The notes under the pieces: model-generated
The model's input: the letters and a program-made list of their open reading frames with translations, nothing else
Told to the model about the DNA's origin: nothing
Databases searched by the model: none
In this document: piece after piece, positions 1 through 5,181 of the stretch
How the letters are laid out: each line of letters begins with the position of its first letter
Position numbering within the stretch: the stretch's first letter is position 1
Source: Candidatus Bipolaricaulota bacterium
Lineage (GTDB): Bacteria; Bipolaricaulota; Bipolaricaulia; UBA7950; UBA9294
Direction: 5' to 3'
Length of the DNA stretch: 5,181 nt
Assembly: GCA_015485945.1 (NCBI GenBank)
Contig: WFSM01000128.1
Coordinates: forward strand, 1-5,181
Program-made: the position numbers and the translations under genes

Positions 1-663
1 GTGGTGATCGACCTCGACAAGACCCTCCTCGGGGCGCGGGGGCGGAACGATCGCGTCATCGACCGGGTGCGGGTGGCGGCGATGCAGGACACCCTCGCCG
101 GTATCCTCGGGGACGACTTCTCCGCCGCGGCGTTCGCCGCCGACTACTCCGCCCTAAACCGGCCGGAGTACCATCCGTTCACCACCGACAACCAGGACTA
201 CCTCGCCTACATCTGCCTCGTCCTCGGGGCGGGGATCATCGCCCGGGACGAGCTGACCGCGGCGGTGCGGGCGGGGAGGATGCGTGGGATCACGGACCTT
301 GTCGGGTACGTGAACGCGCACGCCGGGAAGCTCCCCGCGGAAGTGCGAGCGGTGCACGACCAGGTATCCGCGGCGATCGCCCGCGGCGATCCCACCCCGT
401 TTACGGAGTTTCGTCGCGCCGAGTTCCGCGCCACCATCGCGCGCATGGGTCGGATGGACTACTCTGCATCCGCCGAAGAACTGCTGAGGGAGGAGATCGT
501 GATCACCCACGAGGTCATGTCCGCGGCGGCCCGCTGGCGCGACCGGGGTGCGCTCCTGTTCGGCCTGTCGGACAAACCGGATGAGGCGTCCATGCCAGAA
601 GAGGGGTGCAGCGATCCCCCGGTGCACTGGGCCGTCACTCATGTGGTAGGAGGTCAGCGATGA
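1..663 (+). CDS. HAD-superfamily hydrolase-like protein (5' partial)
   Basis: The visible 220 residues begin with the HAD motif I pattern VIDLDKTLL, with Asp4 as candidate nucleophile and Asp6 as candidate acid/base. This motif normally lies a few residues after the start, and the frame is open to base 1, so the true start probably lies just upstream of the window. A long helical stretch (about 15-180) would be a large cap domain. A helix followed by the strand ALLFGLSDKP (184-193) resembles motif II, with Ser190. Only about 27 residues remain after that, and I see no GDxxxD-type motif IV and no separate motif III lysine. The protein is therefore either a divergent HAD family member or catalytically incomplete. 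The stop overlaps the threonine synthase start (ATGA), indicating one operon. A phosphatase role on a phosphorylated amino-acid intermediate is possible but not shown. Fold assignment is fairly secure; the substrate is unknown. Confidence 0.7.
   Translation: MVIDLDKTLLGARGRNDRVIDRVRVAAMQDTLAGILGDDFSAAAFAADYSALNRPEYHPFTTDNQDYLAYICLVLGAGIIARDELTAAVRAGRMRGITDLVGYVNAHAGKLPAEVRAVHDQVSAAIARGDPTPFTEFRRAEFRATIARMGRMDYSASAEELLREEIVITHEVMSAAARWRDRGALLFGLSDKPDEASMPEEGCSDPPVHWAVTHVVGGQR
648..654 (+). promoter_or_regulatory. Ribosome binding site of threonine synthase
   Basis: AGGAGGT lies five bases before the ATG at 660. It decides the start of threonine synthase: an in-frame GTG at 606 would add 18 residues, but it has no comparable site and would lengthen the overlap with the upstream gene. 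The site lies inside the end of the HAD-like gene, which fits translational coupling. Confidence 0.88.
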
Positions 664-1982
664 CGGATAATGTTTGGTTGCAATGTATCCGGTGCGGTGA
701 GCGCTACCCGATCACCGAGGTGGTCTACCGTTGCGATAGCTGCGGCGGGCTGGTCGATGTGGAACATGACCTCGCCCCGCTCCGGTCCCGCTCCGGCGCG
801 GAGTGGCGGGAGCTGTTCGACTTCCGGATGCGGTCATCCGAATGGCCGTACTCAAGCGGGGTGTGGGGGAAGCAGGAGTGGGTAGCGCCCCACATCGCGC
901 GCGGGAACATCGTCTCCCTCGGAGAGGGCTACACCTCACTGTTGCACGCGCCGCGGCTCGGACAGCAGCTCGGAATTCCCGATCTGTGGATCAAGCAGTG
1001 CGGAATCAGCCAGACCGGGTCGTTCAAGGACCTGGGGATGACCGTCCTCGTCTCGCACGTGAATCAGCTGATCTCCCACGGGGTTAAGATCCGCGCGGTG
1101 GCGTGCGCATCGAGCGGGGACACCTCGGCCGCGCTCGCCGCCTACGCCGCCGCCGCCGGGATTCCGGCGATCGTGTTCCTGCCGCGGGGCAAGGTCTCCA
1201 CCGCCCAGCTCGCCCAGCCGATCGCGCACGGGGCGCTCGTCCTCGCGCTCGACACCGACTTCGACGGGTGCATGCGGATCGTGCAGGAGATCACCGCTGA
1301 CGAGGAGATCTACCTCGCCAACTCGATGAACCCGCTGCGCATCGAGGGACAGAAGACGGTGGGGATCGAGATCGTCCAGCAGCTCGGCTGGGAGGTGCCC
1401 GATTGGATCGTCATCCCCGCCGGGAACCTGGGGAACATCAGCGCGCTCGGGCGCGGGCTTCTGATGATGCGGGACCTCGGGCTGATCGACCGCCTCCCCC
1501 GCCTCGCCGCCGCCCAGGCGGAGCGGGCCAATCCGCTCTACCTCAGCTACCGCACCGGGTTCAGGGACTATCGCCCGGTCACCGCCCGGCCGACGCTGGC
1601 ATCCGCGATCCGGATTGGGGCCCCGGTTAGCTACGAGCGGGCGGTGAAGACGCTTTCCGCGTTTGACGGGACTGTCGAACAGGCGAGCGAGGACGAGCTG
1701 GCAAACGCGGCCGCGCTCGCTGATCGCGCCGGGTTGTACACGTGCCCGCAGACTGGGACCGCGCTCGCCGCCGCGGCCAAGCTGGCAGCAACCGGGACGA
1801 TCGCGCCGGACCAGCGCGTCGTCGTGATCTCCACCGCACACGGGCTCAAGTTCACCGATTTCAAGGTCGGCTATCACCGGAACGCCCTTGAGGACGTCAC
1901 CGCGCGTCATTCCAATCCCCTGGTTGAGCTCCCGGCGGACGTCGCCGCCGTGCGGCGGGCAATTCAAGATCGATTGGGGTAG
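660..1982 (+). CDS. thrC: Threonine synthase
   Basis: This 440-residue PLP enzyme of fold type II converts O-phospho-L-homoserine and water to L-threonine and phosphate, the last step of threonine synthesis, in the cytosol. The N-terminus is a zinc ribbon with Cys9-x2-Cys12 and Cys25-x2-Cys28, as in one large group of bacterial and archaeal threonine synthases. The motif SQTGSFKDLGMT carries Lys123, expected to form the Schiff base with PLP. SLGEGYTSL (86-94) and CASSGDTSAA (substrate/PLP contacts) follow, and the loop GNLGN (255-259) should hold the cofactor phosphate. SMNPLRIEGQKT is also typical of the family. The length is normal and the gene looks intact. The start at 660 is supported by a strong ribosome binding site and an ATGA overlap with the HAD-like gene. 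Related PLP lyases such as threonine dehydratase lack the zinc ribbon and this GEG/SMNP pattern, so the call is firm. No attenuator or riboswitch is visible upstream within the window. Confidence 0.95.
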   Translation: MTDNVWLQCIRCGERYPITEVVYRCDSCGGLVDVEHDLAPLRSRSGAEWRELFDFRMRSSEWPYSSGVWGKQEWVAPHIARGNIVSLGEGYTSLLHAPRLGQQLGIPDLWIKQCGISQTGSFKDLGMTVLVSHVNQLISHGVKIRAVACASSGDTSAALAAYAAAAGIPAIVFLPRGKVSTAQLAQPIAHGALVLALDTDFDGCMRIVQEITADEEIYLANSMNPLRIEGQKTVGIEIVQQLGWEVPDWIVIPAGNLGNISALGRGLLMMRDLGLIDRLPRLAAAQAERANPLYLSYRTGFRDYRPVTARPTLASAIRIGAPVSYERAVKTLSAFDGTVEQASEDELANAAALADRAGLYTCPQTGTALAAAAKLAATGTIAPDQRVVVISTAHGLKFTDFKVGYHRNALEDVTARHSNPLVELPADVAAVRRAIQDRLG

Positions 1983-2033
1983 AAGCGGGATCCACTCCTC
2001 TGAACAGCGGATGATTTTACCGGTCTTGTGTCC

Positions 2034-2063
2034 TTGTTTGTCGTAACCCATTTGCCATATGAT
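2034..2063 (+). promoter_or_regulatory. Predicted sigma70-type promoter for the DUF4389-PrsW gene pair
   Basis: TTGTTT (2034-2039) and TATGAT (2058-2063) are separated by 18 bases, close to the sigma70/SigA consensus. It lies in the 103-base gap between threonine synthase and the DUF4389 gene. Transcription would be expected near 2070, which places the ribosome binding site at almost the first base of the message. The rest of the gap holds nothing else I can support. Confidence 0.55.
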
Positions 2064-2070
2064 GGGGTAC

Positions 2071-2079
2071 AAGGAGGTG
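2071..2079 (+). promoter_or_regulatory. Strong ribosome binding site of the DUF4389 gene
   Basis: AAGGAGGTG is an almost perfect match to the anti-Shine-Dalgarno sequence and ends six bases before the ATG at 2086. This fixes the start codon of the small membrane protein gene. Confidence 0.88.
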
Positions 2080-2085
2080 TAACCG

Positions 2086-2466
2086 ATGACTGAACCGGTA
2101 AAGGTAGCAATCGAGTATCCCGAACAGTTGTCCCGCGGCAAGGTATTGCTCAAGGTGTTGTTCGGGTGGCTGTACGTGGGGATCCCGCACGGGATAATAC
2201 TGTGGTTGTACGGCATCACCGTGTGGGTGGTAATCTTTTTTGCGTTCTGGGCCGTCCTGTTCACCGGACGCTATCCCCGCGGCATGTTCGACTTTGTGGT
2301 GCGGTATATCCGCTGGCAGACGCGGGTGTCGGTGTACTGGATGTATCTGTTACGCGATGAGTACCCTCCGTTCAATGGCGATGAGCAAATCCCGTCCGAA
2401 TTTGAGGTCCAGGGACCGCCACCGCCGCCCCCGGGGGAGACCGATACGGGGCAACAGCCGGGGTAG
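2086..2466 (+). CDS. DUF4389 family small membrane protein
   Basis: This 126-residue protein matches the DUF4389 pattern as I recall it: an IEYPEQLSR start, a hydrophobic stretch (about 21-59) able to form one long or two short membrane helices, then FTGRYPRGMFDFVVRYIRW and a RVSVYWMYLLRDEYPPF block. The family's function is not established. The C-terminal tail is polar and holds six consecutive prolines (111-116) followed by Gly, Glu, Thr and Asp, giving a flexible, probably cytosolic or exposed linker. The gene has its own promoter and a strong ribosome binding site. It ends with TAG directly abutting the ATG of the PrsW-like protease gene, and the two are in the same reading frame, so they are surely co-transcribed. 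Codon use is more mixed than in threonine synthase. Family assignment is confident; the role is unknown, though a partner or substrate of the neighbouring protease is a reasonable inference. Confidence 0.85.
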   Translation: MTEPVKVAIEYPEQLSRGKVLLKVLFGWLYVGIPHGIILWLYGITVWVVIFFAFWAVLFTGRYPRGMFDFVVRYIRWQTRVSVYWMYLLRDEYPPFNGDEQIPSEFEVQGPPPPPPGETDTGQQPG

Positions 2467-3051
2467 ATGAACTTATACCAGCGTCCGGATGACGAGGAGA
2501 CAGAGCTTGTGCCCCAGTTGCAGGATCGATCACCGCTCCCGGTACGGTGGCGATTACTGGCGCCGCTGATCGCGCTGGCGGGTGGGTTGTTCGGCATCAT
2601 TGGGGCGATCTACACCGAAGCGCTGCACGGTTCGCTCCTGGTGGCGTTCGTTGCCGCTCCGATAATCGAAGAGGCGGTGAAGCCGTCCGGGGTTTATTTC
2701 ATCCTGTTCAAATGGCCAGCGGTGTTGCGCAGTCGGGTGTATACCGCGTTTCTATCCGGGTTGGGCGGCGTTGCGTTCGCCTTCATCGAAGATCTTGTGT
2801 ACCTGCACGTTTACTTTCCTACTCACAGTCCGCAGTTGGCGCTGTGGCGCTACACCGTGTGCGTTGCCCTTCATGGCACCGCCAGCTTTATCGCCGGATT
2901 CGGGATCAACAAGAAGTTGGTGGCGGCCGTACGTGGGGACATCAGGTTCCTCGCGTTCGACAAGCGGTACTTTATCGCGGCGATGGTCATCCATAGCCTG
3001 TATAACATACTTATTACTGTTTTTGCAGGCAAGCTGGGACTGTCCCGGTAG
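2467..3051 (+). CDS. PrsW-type intramembrane protease (peptidase family M82, CPBP-related)
   Basis: This 194-residue integral membrane protein has about five predicted membrane segments (30-49, 55-81, 91-113, 124-147, 168-188) and a short acidic N-terminal tail (DDEETE). The M82/PrsW motifs are in order: APIIEEAVK with the Glu68-Glu69 pair and Lys72, then GVAFAFIEDLVYL (Glu108-Asp109), ALHGTAS (His136) and IHSLYN (His176, Asn180). In Bacillus subtilis PrsW, of about 220 residues, this family cleaves the anti-sigma factor RsiW, and the Glu pair and a His are thought to be catalytic. Most relatives have Glu-Asn rather than Glu-Asp in the second motif. The ATG directly follows the upstream TAG with no clear ribosome binding site, so translation probably depends on coupling to the DUF4389 gene. 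No sigma or anti-sigma gene is in the window, so the substrate is unknown. Some family members may be non-proteolytic; the family call is firm, the activity less so. Confidence 0.88.
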   Translation: MNLYQRPDDEETELVPQLQDRSPLPVRWRLLAPLIALAGGLFGIIGAIYTEALHGSLLVAFVAAPIIEEAVKPSGVYFILFKWPAVLRSRVYTAFLSGLGGVAFAFIEDLVYLHVYFPTHSPQLALWRYTVCVALHGTASFIAGFGINKKLVAAVRGDIRFLAFDKRYFIAAMVIHSLYNILITVFAGKLGLSR

Positions 3052-3074
3052 GGCTCCGGCTGTAGATAAAAGGG

Positions 3075-3103
3075 TTGTTGCTTGTCCTCTTTTTGGGTAT
3101 AAG
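3075..3103 (+). promoter_or_regulatory. Predicted sigma70-type promoter for the S8 protease gene
   Basis: TTGTTG (3075-3080) and TATAAG (3098-3103) are spaced by 17 bases. An alternative pairing, TTGCTT (3078-3083) with TAAGAT (3100-3105), has a 16-base spacer. The region is clearly AT-richer than its surroundings. Either choice predicts a start near 3110 and a leader of about 85 bases before the protease gene. Confidence 0.5.
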
Positions 3104-3182
3104 ATAAAGTATAGCTTAACAAATAGCAAGGTCGAGGAGGTGAAAAAACTACGGTAGCGGGTGATTCTCAACAACAATTATT

Positions 3183-3190
3183 AAGGAGGT
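3183..3190 (+). promoter_or_regulatory. Ribosome binding site that selects a TTG start for the S8 protease
   Basis: AAGGAGGT lies four bases before the TTG at 3195 (five from its AGGAGG core). The residues that follow (Met-Lys-Arg, then a hydrophobic run) form a proper signal peptide n-region only if this TTG is used. The in-frame GTG at 3207 and ATG at 3222 would remove the positive charges. Confidence 0.85.
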
Positions 3191-3194
3191 AAGT

Positions 3195-4604
3195 TTGAAA
3201 AGATCAGTGATTCTTTTGCTAATGGTGTTAGGGTTGGTAGCAATTCTTGTTACTGGTTGTACATCGCTTTTCGCCCCCAAGAGCAATTTGTCGACTTCAA
3301 TGGCGGCAAATTCAGCAGGAAAGCAGTATCTTGTTGTATTCCACAGCGATAAACTTTCTGCCGGCGTCGATCAGCAGGTGGACCACGCTGGGGCAACGGT
3401 CAAATATAAACTGGGGAAGGTAGGGATAGTTGTCGTTACAGCAACGGATCCGGCGTTTGTAACCAACATGGAAGCGGTACCCGGCGTGGCGTACGTTCTT
3501 CCCGATGTGAAGTTTGATTGGGTTCCGGCTCCGAAATACGTGAAGACAGTCACGTTCGATCAAGCGAAATCCGTTACCGCCGAAGCAACAACCGCGAGCA
3601 TTGGCGACGATGAGCCGTTCTTTTCGTTGTATCAATGGAGCATGGAAGCGGTCGACGCCCCTGGTGCATGGAACGCCGGCTATACCGGTGCCGGTGTACG
3701 CGTGGCGGTTCTCGACTCCGGGATTGATGCGTCTCATCCCGACCTTGCTCCCAACCTGAACGTTGCGCTTTCCAAATCGTTTGTTCCCTATGAGCCGTAC
3801 ATTAACGATGACTTCGGGCACGGAACGCATGTGGCTGGGATTATCGCTGCGGCGCACAACCACTTCGGATCGATTGGGGTCGCTCCCAACGCCGAATTGG
3901 TAGCAGTTAAGGTGCTTGATCACACGGGCAGTGGTGACTTCAGTTGGCTGCTCGAAGGCCTTCTCTACGCGAACTCGATCGGGGCGAAGGTAGTCAACAT
4001 GAGCCTCGGCGCGTACCTGCCGCGGTCCGGATTTACTCTTCCCGACGGGACGAAGGTGGGGGCAAACGAGGTCGCTGCGCTTACCACAGTTCTTACTCGT
4101 GTGATCAACTACGTGTGGAGCAATGGGACGTTTGTGGTGGCAGCAGCAGGGAATGATTCCGCTGACTTGAACGGCGATGCAAGTTGGATATCGATTCCGG
4201 CTCAATCGGGACGGACGGTTGCCATCTCCGCCACCGGTCCGCTTGGGTGGTGGAACGATCACAGCGTGAGCCTGTACACTCCAGCGTTCTACACCGACTA
4301 CGGCACCGGGGTCGATTTTGCCGCTCCGGGTGGGAACGTCGATTTCTCCCTGTATCCGAACGGCCCATGGTGGTATGACATGGTGTTCAGTACCTATCCC
4401 GGTGGCTGGGCGTGGATGGCAGGGACGAGCATGGCGAGCCCACATGTGGCCGGCGTGGCAGCATTGATTCTGCAAGCACATCCAGGTGCGTCACCCAGTC
4501 AGGTGGAGGCTATCCTTCGTAACAGTGCCAATGACCTTGGCAAACCGGGGCGTGACCAGTGGTACGGCCTTGGAGAAGTGGATGCGGCGAACGCCGTAAA
4601 GTAA
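3195..4604 (+). CDS. Subtilisin-like serine protease (peptidase S8), lipoprotein
   Basis: This 469-residue secreted protease starts with a lipoprotein signal peptide: MKRS, a hydrophobic core, then the lipobox VTGC with Cys22 as the expected lipidation site. It should therefore be anchored in the cell envelope facing outward. Residues about 44-108 resemble an I9 inhibitor propeptide (QYLVVFHSDKL... ending GVAYVLPDVKFDWVP), which assists folding and is usually removed. The catalytic domain runs from about 145 to 466. Asp174 (VLDSGID), His209 (GHGTHVAG) and Ser412 (GTSMASPHVAG) form the triad, with Asn320 (AAAGND) for the oxyanion hole. All key residues are present, so activity is expected. There is no C-terminal extra domain. 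If the propeptide is cut off, the lipid anchor would leave with it and the enzyme would be released; if not, it stays tethered. The gene has its own promoter and leader and a strong terminator. The likely role is degradation of external protein or envelope processing; the substrate cannot be read from sequence. Confidence 0.95.
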   Translation: MKRSVILLLMVLGLVAILVTGCTSLFAPKSNLSTSMAANSAGKQYLVVFHSDKLSAGVDQQVDHAGATVKYKLGKVGIVVVTATDPAFVTNMEAVPGVAYVLPDVKFDWVPAPKYVKTVTFDQAKSVTAEATTASIGDDEPFFSLYQWSMEAVDAPGAWNAGYTGAGVRVAVLDSGIDASHPDLAPNLNVALSKSFVPYEPYINDDFGHGTHVAGIIAAAHNHFGSIGVAPNAELVAVKVLDHTGSGDFSWLLEGLLYANSIGAKVVNMSLGAYLPRSGFTLPDGTKVGANEVAALTTVLTRVINYVWSNGTFVVAAAGNDSADLNGDASWISIPAQSGRTVAISATGPLGWWNDHSVSLYTPAFYTDYGTGVDFAAPGGNVDFSLYPNGPWWYDMVFSTYPGGWAWMAGTSMASPHVAGVAALILQAHPGASPSQVEAILRNSANDLGKPGRDQWYGLGEVDAANAVK

Positions 4605-4621
4605 CCTAACGGAGGCGATTA

Positions 4622-4660
4622 CGCCGGGTGGGGGCGACGATCCCTGCCCGGCGATTTTTA
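4622..4660 (+). terminator. Rho-independent terminator of the S8 protease gene
   Basis: The arms 4622-4634 and 4641-4653 form a 13-pair stem, with seven G-C pairs at the base (CGCCGGG/CCCGGCG), three more G-C pairs higher up, three G-T wobbles and a six-base loop. ATTTTTATTTTT follows directly. It starts 17 bases after the protease stop. On the opposite strand the hairpin has no T-tract after it, so it serves mainly the + strand gene, although it sits between two convergent genes. Confidence 0.93.
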
Positions 4661-4679
4661 TTTTTGGGATCGGTTCTCC

Positions 4680-5181
4680 TTACGAAAGCAGCGTGAGCAA
4701 CACTCCCATGGTGGCGATGTTTCCCACGGTTGTCAGGAGGACGACAGACGACACGAGCGCGGGGCGGCGATTGTACTGCAGCGCCAGGATGAGGGAATTC
4801 ACCGCGCTCGGGGTGCTCCCTTCAATGATTAATACCGCGCGTAACAGTCCGTGGATTCCCAAAACGGCGGTCAATCCCCACGCGATGAGCGGAGCGATGA
4901 TTAGCTTGGCGGCGGACAGCGGGATTGCCTCGCGGATAACGCCGCGCAACCGTACTTGCGCCAGTTGCACGCCGAGGAGCAACAGCTGCATCGGGATCGC
5001 CGCCTGGGAGAGCAACTCGATCGGGCGGTCGATCGGAATGGGCAGCGTTGTTCCGGTGGTGCGGAGAATGAGGGCGAGCGCGAACGCGTAGATCCACGGG
5101 ACCTTGAGCAAATTGAGGGGGAGACGCCACCAGCCGCTGTCCTTGTCCCATGCTGCTGTTCCCACCCCGAACGTGATCTGA
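4680..5181 (-). CDS. AEC (auxin efflux carrier) family transporter, C-terminal half (5' partial)
   Basis: The frame is open from the right edge of the window to a TAA at 4680-4682, and an in-frame GTG at 5165 is unlikely to be the real start because residues upstream (QITFG) also fit the family. The visible 160-odd residues hold five hydrophobic segments: VPWIYAFALALIL, AIPMQLLLLGVQLA, a segment around AAKLIIAPLIAWGLTAVLG, LLRAVLIIEGSTPSAVNSLILAL, and SSVVLLTTVGNIATMGVLLTLL. The AIPMQLLLLGVQLA helix and the EGSTPSAVNSLILALQY block are characteristic of the C-terminal repeat of AEC permeases, which have about ten membrane helices and export or import organic acids such as malate. The substrate of this one is unknown. 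The gene converges on the S8 protease gene, with 75 bases between the stops, and shows the GC-rich codon use seen in threonine synthase. I see no clear terminator of its own apart from the shared hairpin without a T-tract on this strand. Confidence 0.88.
   Translation of the reverse strand, partial: QITFGVGTAAWDKDSGWWRLPLNLLKVPWIYAFALALILRTTGTTLPIPIDRPIELLSQAAIPMQLLLLGVQLAQVRLRGVIREAIPLSAAKLIIAPLIAWGLTAVLGIHGLLRAVLIIEGSTPSAVNSLILALQYNRRPALVSSVVLLTTVGNIATMGVLLTLLS

Noticed and set aside
372..381. GGCGATCGCC palindrome resembling the cyanobacterial HIP1 octamer
   Set aside because: I noticed only this one copy, inside a GC-rich coding region, and nothing else suggests a cyanobacterium.
606..659. 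Upstream GTG start giving threonine synthase 18 extra residues
   Set aside because: The extra residues precede the zinc ribbon, show no family pattern, and no ribosome binding site supports them, whereas the ATG at 660 has an ideal one.
1990..2017. Possible terminator after threonine synthase: ATCC/GGAT arms followed by GATTTTA
   Set aside because: Only four pairs, then a mismatch and two pairs, with a very short T run. Too weak to call.
936..2264. Long minus-strand open frame opposite threonine synthase
   Set aside because: It is the antisense of a clear enzyme gene; the translation is rich in Arg, Gly and Pro, has no family features, and spans an intergenic promoter region.
3068..3094. 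Hairpin AAAAGGG with the CCTCTTTT region after the PrsW-like gene, as a weak terminator
   Set aside because: Mostly A-T pairs with one wobble and a 12-base loop; the T-run is inside the stem arm and the element overlaps the predicted -35 box.
3312..4481. Long minus-strand open frame opposite the S8 protease gene
   Set aside because: It is a shadow of a strongly supported gene with all catalytic motifs; its translation shows no recognisable domain and it has no evident ribosome binding site.
4693..5091. Plus-strand open frame opposite the AEC transporter
   Set aside because: The opposite strand encodes clear AEC membrane helices and family motifs; this frame has none and would start right after the protease terminator without a ribosome binding site that I can see.

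Overview
The window is a stretch of bacterial chromosome carrying six genes, two of them cut by the window edges. Strong AGGAGG-type ribosome binding sites, a lipobox signal peptide, sigma70-like promoters and an intrinsic terminator with a T-tract all indicate Bacteria. Composition is GC-rich in the outer genes and more mixed in the middle. I could not assign a phylum from sequence alone. A deep-branching, GC-rich lineage such as Bipolaricaulota would fit the gene style, but that is a weak guess.

Left part (1-1982, + strand): a HAD-superfamily protein, open at its 5' edge, is joined by an ATGA stop/start overlap to a complete threonine synthase with an N-terminal zinc ribbon. The two are almost certainly co-transcribed. 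The HAD-like protein has motif I and a motif II-like strand but no visible motif IV.

Middle part (1983-4679, + strand): a promoter and a strong ribosome binding site precede a small DUF4389 membrane protein. A PrsW-type (M82) intramembrane protease follows directly after one TAG codon and in the same reading frame. An AT-rich 143-base gap carries a second promoter and a leader with two Shine-Dalgarno-like sequences. It leads to a subtilisin-family (S8) protease made as a lipoprotein with an I9-type propeptide. A strong hairpin plus T-tract ends this gene.

Right part (4680-5181, - strand): the C-terminal half of an AEC (auxin efflux carrier) family transporter converges on the protease gene and runs off the window.

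Threonine synthase and the transporter look like ordinary housekeeping genes. The most interesting block is the middle one: two membrane proteins, one an intramembrane protease, beside a cell-envelope serine protease. This could be an envelope proteolysis module, but no sigma or anti-sigma factor is present to support a signalling role, so the functional link is inference. I found no CRISPR array, tRNA, rRNA, mobile element or integration site.
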